Below the pieces are notes generated by a model that was not told the DNA's origin, searched no databases, and saw only the letters and a list, made by a program, of their open reading frames with translations. From Cordylochernes scorpioides (lineage: Eukaryota; Arthropoda; Arachnida; Pseudoscorpiones; Chernetidae), in assembly GCA_030710605.1 (NCBI GenBank), contig CP092874.1:74589044-74653043 (forward strand): 64,000 nt of DNA. The letters are read 5' to 3'. The position numbers and the translations under genes are program-made. This document shows, piece by piece, positions 41,944-52,400 of this stretch. How positions within the stretch are numbered: position 1 is the first letter of the stretch; each line of letters begins with the position of its first letter.

Positions 41944-42440
41944 CTAGCCGAATGACCCGGGCAACGCCCGGGTTTTACCCGATTAAATGTTTTTATTCAA
42001 ATATTATTCGTTACAATTATAAATTGGCGCCGTGGATGTCACTCTTGTGAAACGTCCCGCTCCAAACTTTGTGTCTGAGAAGCGATATTTTTATAGAAAG
42101 ATGATCTAGCTTTTGTTTTCTGCTCGAATGAATGTTTTTCTGTTAGAATTTTGTTCCTGCGTACAAAATAATGAACTGGTTTCACCCGTGGTCTCTGCTT
42201 TTTGGAATTTTTCCCGATATAATTTTGTATCTGATAATCAAACATGATACAGCAATATCGTCATCATCATTTTCGGAATAAAAATATATAGTTTTAATAA
42301 TTGATTTATATATTTTTTAAAATAGCCTATCGTCTTCCCCGTATTTTTTTACCTATGTATGGAAATTTTGGTTTGAATTAGTGAACTACTGCGAATTTGT
42401 ATACCGGACATACAAACATTTATTTTTATATATATAGAGA
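41944..42440 (-). mobile_element. Short non-autonomous Helitron
   Basis: Minus-strand 5' end TCTCTATATATATAAAAATA with ATGTTTGTATGTCCGG; 3' hairpin CCCGGGCGTTGCCCGGG and CTAG at 41944-41947. Flanking bases are A and T, as expected. About 497 bp. A 68-codon minus frame inside (42039-42245) has no recognised motif. Confidence 0.8.
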
Positions 42441-42459
42441 TATAAGATAGACGGAAATT

Positions 42460-42810
42460 TTTCCGGGAGGAAATTGATCTATAAAGGTCACCTCTCATGG
42501 CTAAATAGACACTAAAAAAATGAGCGCTATTTATTGGCCGTCTCCGCAAGCCATCAGACTCAGGTCGGTGACAAAGCCACAACACAATCTTTGGAAAACT
42601 TAGAAGCGTCCATCTAAAGATCATGGTTTCAGGCTAATGTCCCTCGTCAGTTTAGGGCGGACTTTATTCCATGAGATCCACAAGGGATCAAATGAAATCT
42701 TCACAATCTGCTGGAGAGGTGTTTAGCTGGTAGAGTGGCTAGGCCAAATCTATGACCAAAATATAGATGGAAATGTTGCTAGGAGGAAAGTAATTTATAA
42801 AAATAAAGGT
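42460..42810. repeat. Diverged unit of the 319-bp foldback family
   Basis: Carries CCGGGAGGAAATTGATCTAT, AGGTCGGTGACAAAGCCACA and GGGCGGACTTTATTCCATGA, with a second partial unit start near 42765. More diverged than the 16889 copy. Confidence 0.78.
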
Positions 42811-43019
42811 CGTCTCTCCTGGCAAAATAGACACTAAAACTAAGTGCCAATGGCTCTCATTGGCCAATGAGATTCAGATAAAGGTGTGACTTATTACATT
42901 GATAGTCATATATATACATATAGATTGTGTGTGAGCAATAGTTACCTAGAAATTATTCGAAAAAGAAAGAATAATTAATATAACGGCAAAGTTCATCTTT
43001 ATATTGTACATAGAAGTAT

Positions 43020-43095
43020 ATGCCCGTCGAAGAAAAGAAATTTTGCTCGAAAGCTTGCGAAAATCAAAATTAAAAGAAACCCTTTACCTTAATAT
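43020..43095 (+). repeat. Penelope-terminus-like relic
   Basis: GCCCGTCGAAGAA and CTCGAAAGCTTGCGA are spaced as in the PLE 3' region (CGCCCGTTGAAGAA ... TTCGAAAGCTAGCG at 41785-41820). Probably the end of another, diverged PLE copy. Confidence 0.5.
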
Positions 43096-43102
43096 TACAT
43101 AC

Positions 43103-43360
43103 TAGCCGAATGACCCGGGCAACGCCCGGGGTTTACCCGATTAAATGCTTTTATTCAAATACTATTCGTTACAATTATAAATTGGAGCCGTGGATGTCAT
43201 TCTTGTATAATATATAAATGAGTTTTAAAAATTGTAAAAAAAAAATATGCATCGGCCGGGAATCGAACCCGGGGCGCCCGCGTGGCAGGCGAGCATTCTA
43301 CCACTGAACCAAAAGCAAACGGTGACAGAATTAAGAACGCATGACGCTGATAACTGTATA
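43103..43360 (-). mobile_element. Helitron-like terminus carrying a tRNA-Gly copy
   Basis: 3' end hairpin and CTAG at 43103-43106, sharing GATTAAATGCTTTTATTCAA and ATAAATTGGAGCCGTGGAT with the other copies. The 5' side shares AAACGGTGACAGA with 33790-33802. A tRNA-Gly sequence replaces the intervening part. The exact 5' limit is not clear. Confidence 0.6.
43248..43311 (-). pseudogene. tRNA-Gly(GCC), lacking the 5' acceptor strand
   Basis: From position 8 onward the minus strand is essentially a perfect tRNA-Gly(GCC): TGGTTCAGTGGTAGAATGC, TCGCCTGCCACGCGGGC, CGGGTTCGATTCCCGGCCGA, ending TGCA. One change is seen in the variable region. The seven 5' bases that would pair with CCGATGC are replaced by unrelated DNA, so the acceptor stem cannot form. 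A run of ten T follows on the minus strand, like a polymerase III terminator. Confidence 0.88.
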
Positions 43361-43365
43361 TATTA

Positions 43366-43640
43366 ATACATTGTGTAGGCTCAGTTGCTACTTTCCCCCT
43401 GCTGGGCCTCTTTTTTTCTAGAGAACCTACGGGTTTTAACCATTTTTGTCTTTTACCCTGTAATCGAAGACAATTAAAATGAAACACAATTTCAGTACTA
43501 TTTACATGAAAGTACATATCGGGAAAAAAGAGGCCCAGCAGGGGATCGAACCCTGGATCTTTAGTTTACAAGACCAACGCCTTACCACTTGGCCACTGAG
43601 CCTACGGAAAGTGGCAACTGAGCCTACACAATGTATATGT
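43366..43640. repeat. Palindrome enclosing a tRNA-Thr-like sequence
   Basis: Outer arms TACATTGTGTAGGCTCAGTT (43373 on) and the mirrored ...AACTGAGCCTACACAATGTA near 43610-43640 match over about 30 bp with one mismatch. An inner inverted pair is CCCCTGCTGGGCCTCTTTTT and AAAAAGAGGCCCAGCAGGGG. The inner pair is the 3' end of the enclosed tRNA-like gene and its inverted duplicate. A direct repeat of CTTTTACCCTGTAATC...CATATCGGG lies at about 43448-43522 and 43687-43760. Confidence 0.75.
43531..43603 (-). tRNA. tRNA-Thr(TGT)-like sequence
   Basis: Minus strand: acceptor AGGCTCA/TGGGCCT, D arm GGCCAAGTGGTAAGGC, anticodon stem TTGGT/ACTAA with loop CTTGTAA (anticodon TGT), T arm CAGGG-TTCGATC-CCCTG. 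One extra C sits between T stem and acceptor. The palindromic context and the extra base suggest a tRNA-derived repeat or pseudogene; a working gene is not excluded. Confidence 0.55.
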
Positions 43641-43757
43641 AATATTAAGGTAATGGGTTTCTTTTAATTTTAATTTTCGCATTTTTGTCTTTTACCCTGT
43701 AATCAAAGACAATATGAGACACAATTTCAGTACTATTTACATGAAAGTACATATCGG

Positions 43758-44035
43758 GAACCCCAAATTGTTCCTGCGGAGAAACTGAAAAAACTGTTCT
43801 TCACCTTATTTACAACTGTCCGAACTTTACAAAAGTGAGACATCGATTGTTCCCTGATCTAACTGATTTAACTCTCTTACATCAGCCACTTTGTATATAC
43901 TAATTTTATGAACTCTGTCGCTTTATACATCTGTAAATATTTAACCCTAAGTTTCAATTTGTTTATCTGTTTCCTTTGTTTCCTCTGTAATAGGCGCAAA
44001 AACTTCAATATCGCGTCTCTTGTTAGATAATATTT
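43758..44035 (+). pseudogene. LINE C-terminal end and 3' UTR
   Basis: PNCSCGETEKTVLHLIYNCPNF is the C-terminal Cys-His finger of a LINE ORF2 (C-x1-C-x9-H-x4-C), followed by VRHRLFPDL and a stop. The 3' UTR contains GCGCAAAAACTTCAATATCG. 5'-truncated. Confidence 0.75.
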
Positions 44036-44040
44036 TTGCT

Positions 44041-44312
44041 TATCCCTAGTACACGTGGTAGAAGTAGGCGACTGCTTTTACTGTGTGCACCACATGTCTA
44101 CACATGTGAAAAGCAGTTCGACTTTGCACTTACAAATGTGCCAGAGCCCCGTTTGGTTACTTGCACTCGCTGGTGGGGTTGAACTTTTTCAAGAATCGGG
44201 GACTATTGGAGCATTTTTTTTTTTATAAGAAAAAAGTGCCCAATGCGGGAATCGAACCCGTGTCGTAGCGGTCAAAAACCAACGGTTGAGACCATCATTC
44301 CACCGACCCCCC
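44041..44312 (-). mobile_element. tRNA-derived SINE, copy 1
   Basis: On the minus strand a tRNA-like head (GGGGGTCGGTGGAATGATGG ... CGGGTTCGATTCCCGC, B box) is followed by a body with CAGCGAGTGCAAGTAACC and GTAGACATGTGGTGC. Matching copies: 46441-46608 (head missing) and 59262-59577. The anticodon loop differs between copies, as expected for a SINE. Confidence 0.82.
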
Positions 44313-44460
44313 TGGATAATAAATAAATAAAAAATAAGACACCCTATATCTTGAATTTCATCTCCGCAAAACTCACATTTTAAATAACAGTCTTTCTTTT
44401 AATGTGAAAAAAATAGTAAAAATGTGAAATTATGCTGGGATATGGTCGATAAATTAAGAA

Positions 44461-44655
44461 AAAGGCATATCATTATCATGCAACTGAAAGTTACTGATGG
44501 CTTGAGCCATCTATCGGAATAATTACCAACTATTCGTTGATTTGAGTATTTGGCCAATTCTAAAATAATTAAAAATCAACGAATAGTTTATATTTATTCT
44601 GATAGATGGCGCAAGCTATTAGCAGCTTCCAGTTGCAGGATAAGAAGATGCCTTT
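44461..44655. repeat. Palindromic MITE, family D
   Basis: Arms of roughly 80 bp: AAGGCATATCATTATCATGC...GATGGCTTGAGCCATCTATC mirrored by GATAGATGGCGCAAGC...TTGCAGGATAAGAAGATGCC. The centre carries AACTATTCGTTGATTT and AAATCAACGAATAGTT. Confidence 0.8.
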
Positions 44656-44739
44656 TCCTTAATTTCTTTAAATATTTTCAACAGGTTTCTGTGAAATATG
44701 GCCATAGAGTATTCTTAGTTACGAACCGTCTTCAGTAAT

Positions 44740-45126
44740 AATTGGGGTGAATTGCAAGCAGCCGAGATGGAAGCGGCAAGAACGCACACTTGGAGGTATC
44801 ACCTGTGAGGGAAGTCAGAGTGGAGATAGAACGTCTAGCAATGGTACAACTGGCGTGGAGACTGCGTCTAAGAGATCTGTCCAATAACCATCAAGGGGAG
44901 ATTATACCCTTCCTTCCCAGAAAGTGGACGGGGCAGTGACCCCTAGGAATTAACAACCATTGTGTAAGTAGACAAGATATTGCGTCATACAATGTGGTCT
45001 GACAAGGCTTCTTACTTCTCTATTTGCAACTTCCCATCTCTTTTTTACATATCCTCACAGATTATTTTTATATTTAAAACTTTCGCATACGATACAGTAT
45101 CTGTGCGTTACTATTTTTATATAACA
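44740..45126. other. Possible decayed coding remnant
   Basis: 44805-44940 reads VREVRVEIERLAMVQLAWRL in one frame without interruption for about 45 codons, then a stop. I recognise no family; it may be an old LINE or gene fragment. Confidence 0.25.
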
Positions 45127-45210
45127 CTAGACGAATGACCCGGCTTCACCCGAAAATTCCCCCGAATGCAATTTCCTTCATACTGAAAGTACATCAATAA
45201 TAAATGGTAG
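45127..45210 (-). mobile_element. Diverged Helitron 3' terminus
   Basis: CTAG at 45127-45130 with ACGAATGACCCGGCTTCACC on the plus strand; the hairpin is partly decayed. The other end was not found. Confidence 0.5.
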
Positions 45211-45934
45211 AAGTGCCATAGAATAGCAATACAGAAGTAACACATAAACCACAGGCAAAAAGTATGTATGATGGCAAAAATTGTATTATATTAGTGTTTA
45301 GGTATTTGATTTAATTATTTTTTCAATCCATTTAGTTGTTTCAAAATCAATATAGTTTAAATAGATGGCAGCTTTTCCACCCAACCCCTGAGGTACCTGC
45401 CCCAGCGCATTAACCCTTGAAATTGCTTGAGTTGAGTGAGTGACTGCGATGCCCATCTTCTCAGTAAGAATAAGAAAAAAATAGGTTTATAAAAAAAATT
45501 AATCCAAAATACTGGCATGTAAATATTTTTCTGTAAAAAAAAAAAATAATAGAGCACATGGAAATTAGGCAAATATATGTGTTTGCTAATGACTGTGACT
45601 GCATATTAAACGATTTTTAAAAAGAGAGAGAGATAAAAAACAAAGGCCAGAACAAAAATTAATTTAAAAAATACGAAAGCCATTATTTACATACAGTAAC
45701 GCTAATTTTGTAAGACTTTTTTTAATTGCATTGTGTGCACTTACCGTAACTTAGAAATATAAATTTTTCTTTCAATACTTTTGTAAAAAAGAAGTAACAC
45801 TCGTATAAAAATATATCTCAAAAAAAGTACGCAAGCAACTTGAAAAAAAATGCAGAACGCTCATTGGTCGCTTAATTGGCCTGTTGTTGTTACTTCGCCT
45901 CGTATTTACTCCGCGCAAAAAAAAGTTCTTCAAA
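45211..45934. other. AT-rich spacer
   Basis: No supported gene or repeat; poly(A/T) runs near 45485-45550. Confidence 0.4.
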
Positions 45935-46064
45935 TGAGCCACTGAGTAGTGCTCCCAATCTTAATGACAAAGGCAGACGCATTCTACTTCACTCAGTCAT
46001 GATGGTTGTCAAACAAGCTTGATACCTTAATATGATTGAGTGGAGATAAGAAAGAAGAGAAGAA
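45935..46064 (+). mobile_element. SINE-like retroposon, 5'-truncated
   Basis: Reverse-complement relative of 14369-14450: GAGCCACTGAGTAGTGCTCC, AATGACAAAGGCAG and the tail GGAGATAAGAAAGAAGAG. Confidence 0.65.
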
Positions 46065-46440
46065 AAAATTTATAATATTTTCTAGTAACTCTTTAATAGA
46101 AAAGAGTTAAAGCGACCTTTGTAAATTCCACAAAGGGAATGATGGCCAAAGAATCTTGCTTCTATCCATTAAATATGATGCAGAAATATTATCAGCATTA
46201 TTTTATAACTGAAAAATCAATAAATTAGTTCAGTAATTGGTTAATTAAAACATCTTCCAGACTTAACTCCATATCTTATTGAAATTTTCAACCAGATTGG
46301 CTAAATATTGAGGAAACGTATAAGAAACAGATAAATATACATACATTGTCTTTTATATATAGAGAGATATATTTATTCTCAAAGATTTATTCTCAATATA
46401 TTTTCAGTATTTGAAAAATATTTTCCTTTTTTAAAAATTA

Positions 46441-46608
46441 TTCCTAGTGCACGTGGTACAGGCCATGATAATCATGGTGGGTAAAGGTAGGTGACTGCTT
46501 TTACTGTAAGTGCACCACATGTCTACACATGTGAAAAGCAGTTCGACTTTGCACTTACAAATGTGCCAGAGCCCCGTTTGGTTACTTGCACTCACTGGTG
46601 GGGTTGAT
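46441..46608 (-). mobile_element. tRNA-derived SINE, copy 2 (head missing)
   Basis: Same body as 44041-44312 (GTGCACGTGGTACAGGCC, GACTGCTTTTACTGTAAGTG, GCCAGAGCCCCGTTTGG), ending at CTGGTGGGGTTGA without the tRNA-like head. Confidence 0.8.
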
Positions 46609-47389
46609 ATTTTCCTTTAACACTTTTAGAAAACTCTTATTCGCGTTTTATTTCTCATTATTTGTCCCTATAATCTTTGTTGAATTTGCTTACACATTTT
46701 AAAGATATTGATTCCAAGAAGTATGATCAAAATTATTGATATACAAGAGAGAGAGAACAAAATAAATGAGAAACTTTTATAACATAGTAAACAAAAGAAA
46801 CTCAGAAACTTCTCATGCTCAGCAATGGCCGCAGCCTTGCAGAAAATTGACATTGTCCCAGAGCAGCAGCTTTACACACCCAAGATAGTGGACATTGCTG
46901 CTGCTGTGATAGAGATGCTTGGAGACATCTAAGGCTCTTCATTGGACACGACAACAACAAAGAGAAACTTCTTACGGTTAGCACCTATTTACCTGTGATC
47001 TTACACACATACTCTGTGGGAACAGTTAACCAATAAAATTTTAAATATATATACAGCAATCTTACTGCGACTTCTTTTATGGTTACCTTTTAACTATCTT
47101 AACCCATCTTTCACTTCCTAGCTTTCTATTGAATGGTGTAGGGCGTATACATTGGTCTACCATTTCCGCAGTGAAAATTTTGACAATTAAAGCAAATTTA
47201 TTGACAACTCAGTCAATATTTACAAAATAAGGAAGAGATCACAAAAAGAATTATACAAAATAAAAAGATTGCGAAAAGCGTGTTCGAACCAGGGACATCA
47301 GGTTCTAAAGTCTAAAGCTTTCGCAGCTAGGCTATTTTGACATATTATATAATAATTTAAAGAAGAATTCATATTTACAAATTTAAATT
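46609..47389. other. Mixed spacer with one GC-richer patch
   Basis: 46825-46985 is GC-richer and opens a short frame (MAAALQKIDIVPEQQ) with no known match. Near 47280-47330 a tRNA-like B box (GGTTCGAACACGC on the minus strand) hints at a SINE head. Neither is supported as a gene. Confidence 0.3.
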
Positions 47390-47540
47390 TTCAGCCGGGG
47401 AGTCTTCCCAACCGTACAAGTGTCCTCTTCCAGGCGATGAGGGGGTCTTCAATTCCACCACCCAGCCCCACCTGCACGAAGTACCGATAAATTCGGCACT
47501 TCGCTGACGCAAGGATGGCCATTTCCGCAGTCTGAATTGT
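47390..47540 (-). pseudogene. Decayed LINE 3' coding end
   Basis: The minus strand gives MAILASAKCRIYRYF and WKRTLVRLGRLPG, matching LAILASAKTRIYRHF and RRTLSRWGSLP of the LINE fragment at 22828-23762. An older copy of the same family. Confidence 0.72.
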
Positions 47541-47814
47541 AATAGGAAGTCTAAGGAAGCTCCTGGGAGATGATAAAAATATCTAAATACTCTATCGATG
47601 TAATAGCATATTGTCTTTCTTCAATGGCACGAGGAAGAACGATGGGCCAAGGAGGAACTTTGGACTTATCCCGATCTTATCTTTCTCTCGCCACAGAAGA
47701 CAAACAATCTCTTATATAACAATGGCGGTGATCTCCATTGTGTCGTTAGCGTCTCCCTTTCTTTCTTTTTTTATATAATTCGAGAACATGTGGGAAAAGG
47801 CGTTTTAAAAATAT

Positions 47815-48000
47815 TGCCACGTGTAAAATTAGGGAAGACTAACTTCGGGATGAGACAACAATTTATTTCAGGCAAGAACAAACTATGATTGATAAATAAA
47901 GGATGAGCAAAAGAGGGAAGTGTACAGAGTATCAAAATATAAACATAAAAAATAATACTCTGCTAATAAAAATAATAAATACTTTGTTACATTATTTTTA
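47815..48000 (-). repeat. Diverged LTR related to the TRIM family
   Basis: GTAAAATTAGGGAAGACTAA, TTCGGGATGAGACAACAATT, GAGTATCAAAATATAAAC and AATACTCTGCTAAT align in order with the LTRs at 12147 and 13218. Confidence 0.6.
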
Positions 48001-48437
48001 TAAGTAAAAAACCCCATTAAAGCTAATACTGTACTGGAATTTATTCATTTATCAGTTTATTACGGAGCATTAACCCGTGAGGGACATTTGATCTAAACAA
48101 CTATTAGTTTTTCTACGAATTGTATATACCAAAGTTAGGATATATAGTTATTATATATAAAGGATGATGCACCGCGACCTGGCGATCAAGGTCAGTGATG
48201 GTGTAACCATCTCGGCAATTGACGATATGATACAGAACGATCGTCACATTGACATCAGAGATATTTCTGACGAACCCTTGTTATTATGGTAGCGACCAAA
48301 AAAAATCATTAAGAACGATTTATAGTACAGGAAATTTTTCGCAAATGAGAGAGGGACAATTGACAATTGAAACAATTTTATTGACATCTAGTCAATATTA
48401 GATTTTAAACAAATAGATAAAAAAGAATGAGGGAGAG

Positions 48438-48770
48438 ATGGGTGCCTTGGCCGCTCACAAAGGATATAAAGGAAAATGTCTTAATGCATGTAAAGAGTTT
48501 TTGGAAGGTTATGATATTGAAGGTGTTGGGTTTCTTGATAGAATAATAACTGGAGATGAATCCTGGATATTCCAACACAACCCTGACTTTAAGAGATCAA
48601 ATGCAGAATGGCATCATAAGGATTCAACAAAACTCAATAAACCAAGCATAACAGCTTCTGCTGGAAAAATACTCTTGGCTCTTCTTACGGTCAGTAAAGG
48701 ATGCATCTTAGAAGATTTTCTTCCTAAAGGCCAAGCAATTAATAGCATAGCTTATTCTAAGCTCACAGAA
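48438..48770 (+). pseudogene. Mariner transposase fragment
   Basis: Encodes the central mariner transposase: IITGDESWIFQHNPDFKR (first catalytic Asp in TGDE), then NAEWHHKDS, KPSITASAGKILLALL and DFLPKGQAINS. The N-terminus is missing, and the C-terminal half is cut by a LINE end inserted at 48771. Only a few bases of mariner-like sequence continue after 49035. Confidence 0.85.
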
Positions 48771-49034
48771 TGGCCATCCTGGCGTCTGCGAAGACACGCA
48801 TCTATAGGTACTTCCTCGGCGTGGAACTGGGGAGCGTTCAAGAAGACCTTGTCTGGAGAAGGACTCTCTCAAGGTGGGGAAGCCCTCCTTGCTGAAGAAA
48901 TTTGTACACATACACAACTATATATATATTCCCCTACACTATATATACCCTTTATTTGCTATTTTATTATATATTTTTCCACCTTTGTAACAATTTATTA
49001 GAAGAATCAATATTATTGTTTAAATTGTCAATTG
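48771..49034 (+). mobile_element. 5'-truncated LINE 3' end with 15-bp target duplication
   Basis: Matches the end of the LINE fragment at 22828-23762 (GGCCATCCTGGCGTCTGC, CTCAAGGTGGGGAAGCC, AATTGTCAATTG). TCTAAGCTCACAGAA lies on both sides (48756-48770, 49035-49049), a normal target-primed insertion into the mariner. Confidence 0.92.
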
Positions 49035-49059
49035 TCTAAGCTCACAGAAAATAAATATA

Positions 49060-49236
49060 CAGTTAAACCTGTCTATAGAGCCCCCTTCAAATAGCGCCTC
49101 CCTCTCTATAGCGCCCGATTTTAAATACGTAGTACGATGCGATTTACATTAAAAGTGATCTGTCTATAGCAACCCCTCTCTATAACACCCTATTTTGGTG
49201 AGTCCCAAGTGTGGACGCTATAGACAGGTTTAACTG
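49060..49236. mobile_element. Pogo-type MITE with 19-bp inverted ends
   Basis: 177 bp; CAGTTAAACCTGTCTATAG and its exact reverse complement form the ends, flanked by TA. The sub-terminal CGCTATAGACAGG also occurs in every unit of the satellite that starts about 230 bp downstream. Confidence 0.88.
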
Positions 49237-49412
49237 TATATAAATTCGTTCAAAAATATTTTGTTGCCAAATGCCTACAGGGGATGATGCTCGGCACCAA
49301 GTGGTAAATCTCACCATTGAAACTGATAATAAATTAAATTTTGAAGTTCTAATCCAGCCCTCGCATAGATTCGAACTTCCATGATTTACCCCCGCCGAGT
49401 AATTATTTTTTA

Positions 49413-52400
49413 CTAGACGAAAGGCCCGGGCAACGCCCGGGGTTTACCCGAGTGCGAATATATTTTAAAAACGTTGTCTTGGGTGGTCGCTATTGACAGG
49501 GTGGTCTGTATAGACAGGAGGATGTATCACACAGCCGATAACAGGGTTGTCTAGAGTGGCCGCTATAGACAGGGTGGTCTGTATAGACAGGTGGATGTAT
49601 CACACTGCTGATAACAGGGTTGCCTAAGGTGACCGCTATAGACAGGGTGGTCTGTATAGACAGGTGAATGTTACACACTGATGATAACAGGGTTGCCTAA
49701 GGTGACCGCTAAAGACAGGGTGGTCTGTATAGACAGGCAGCTGATAACAGGGTTGTCTAGAGTGGTCGCTATAGTCAGGGTGGTCTGTATTGACAGGTGT
49801 ATGTATCACACAGCCGATAACAGGGTTGTCTATAGTGGCCGCTATAGACAGGGTGGTCTGTATAGACAGGTGTATGTATCACACAGCCGATAACAGGGTT
49901 GTCTAGAGTGGCCGCTATAGACAGGGTGGTCTGTATAGACAGGTGGATGTATCACACAGCTGTAGAGTGGTCGCTATAGACAGGGTGGTCTGTATAGACA
50001 GGTGTATGTATCACACTGCTGATAACAGGGTTGTCTAGAGTGGCCGCTATAGACAGGGTGGTCTGTATAGACAGGTGTATGTATCACACAGCCGATAACA
50101 GGGTTGTCTAGAGTGGTCGCTATAGACAGGGTGGTCTGTATAGACAGGTGGATGTTTCACACAGCTGTAGAGTGGTCGCTATAGACAGGGTGGTCTGTAT
50201 AGTCAGGTGTATGTATCACACTGCTGATAACAGGGTTGCCTAAAGTGACCGCTATAGACAGGGTGGTCTGTATAGACAGGTGGATGTATCACACAGCTGA
50301 TAACAGGGTTGTCTAGGGTGGTCGCTATAGACAGGGTGGTCTGTATAGATAGGTGAATGTAACACACTGATGATAACAGGGTTGCCTAAAGTGACCGCTA
50401 TAGACAGGGTGGTCTGTATAGACAGGTGGATGTATCACACAGCTGATAACAGGGTTGTCTAGAGTGGCCGCTATAGACAGGTGTATGTATCACACAGCTG
50501 ATAACAGGGTTTTCTAGAATGGCCGCTATATACAGGTGGTCTGTATAGACAGGTGGATGTATCACACAGCTGATAACAGGGTTGTCTAGAGTGGTCGCTA
50601 TAGACAGGGTGGTCTGTATAGACAGGTGGATGTATCACACAGCTGATAACAGGGTTGTCTAGAGTGGTCGCTATAGACAGGGTGGTCTGTATAGACAGGT
50701 GAATGTTACACACTGTTGATAACAGGGTTGCCTAAAGTGACCGCTATAGACAGGGTGGTCTGTATAGACAGGCAGCTGATAACAGGGTTGTCTAGAGTGG
50801 TCGCTATAGTCAGGGTGGTCTGTATAGACAGGTGTATGTATCACACAGCCGATAACAGGGTTGTCTACAGTGGCCGCTATAGACAGGGTGGTCTGTATAG
50901 ACAGGTGTATGTATCACACAGCCGATAACAGGGTTGTCTAGAGTGGCCGCTATAGACAGGGTGGTCTGTATAGACAGGTGGATGTATCACACAGCTGTAG
51001 AGTGGTCGCTATAGACAGGGTGGTCTGTATAGACAGGTGTATGTATCACACTGCTGATAACAGGGTTGTCTAGAGTGGCCGCTATAGACAGGGTGGTCTG
51101 TATAGACAGGTGTATGTATCACACAGCCGATAACAGGGTTGTCCAGAGTGGCCGCTATAGACAGGGTGGTCTGTATAGACAGGTGGATGTTTCACACAGC
51201 TGTAGAGTGGTCGCTATAGACAGCGTGGTCTGTATAGACAGGTGTATGTATCACACTGCTGATAACAGGGTTGCCTAAAGTGACCGCTATAGACAGGGTG
51301 GTCTGTATAGACAGGTGGATGTATCACAAAGCTGATAACAGGGTTGTCTAGGGTGGTCGCTATAGACAGGGTGGTCTGTATAGACAGGTGAATGTATCAC
51401 ACTGCTGATAACAGGGTTGCTTAAAGTGACCGCTATAGACAGGGTGGTCTGTATAGACAGGTGGATGTAACACACTGCTGATAACAGGGTTGTCTAGAGT
51501 GGCCGCTATAGACAGGTGTATGTATCACACAGCTGATAACAGGGTTTTCTAGAATGGCCGCTATATACAGGTGGTCTGTATAGACAGGTGTATGTATCAC
51601 ACAGCCGATAACAGGGTTGTCTACAGTGGCCGCTATAGACAGGGTGGTCTGTATAGACAGGTGTATGTATCACACAGCCGATAACAGGGTTGTCTAGAGT
51701 GGCCGCTATAGACAGGGTGGTCTGTATAGACAGGCAGCTGATAACAGGGTTGTCTAGAGTGGTCGCTATAGTCAGGGTGGTCTGTATAGACAGGTGTATG
51801 TATCACACAGCCGATAACAGGGTTGTCTACAGTGGCCGCTATAGACAGGGTGGTCTGTATAGAAAGGTGTATGTATCACACAGCCGATAACAGGGTTGTC
51901 TAGAGTGGCCGCTATAGACAGGGTGGTCTGTATAGACAGGTGGATGTATCACACAGCTGTAGAGTGGTCGCTATAGACAGGGTGGTCTGTATAGACAGGC
52001 AGCTGATAACAGGGTTGTCTAGAGTGGTCGCTATAGTCAGGGTGGTCTGTATAGACAGGTGTATGTATCACACAGCCGATAACAGGGTTGTCTACATTGG
52101 CCGCTATAGACAGGGTGGTCTGTATAGACAGGTGTATGTATCACACAGCCGATAACAGGGTTGTCTAGAGTGGCCGCTATAGACAGGGTGGTCTGTATAG
52201 ACAGGTGGATGTATCACACAGCTGTAGAGTGGTCGCTATAGACAGGGTGGTCTGTATAGACAGGTGTATGTATCACACTGCTGATAACAGGGTTGTCTAG
52301 AGTGGCCGCTATAGACAGGGTGGTCTGTATAGACAGGTGTATGTATCACACAGCCGATAACAGGGTTGTCTAGAGTGGCCGCTATAGACAGGGTGGTCTG

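Noticed and set aside
47270-47335. tRNA-like sequence with a GGTTCGAA box
   Set aside because: Only the T-arm is convincing; no acceptor stem or anticodon arm could be paired, so not called as tRNA.
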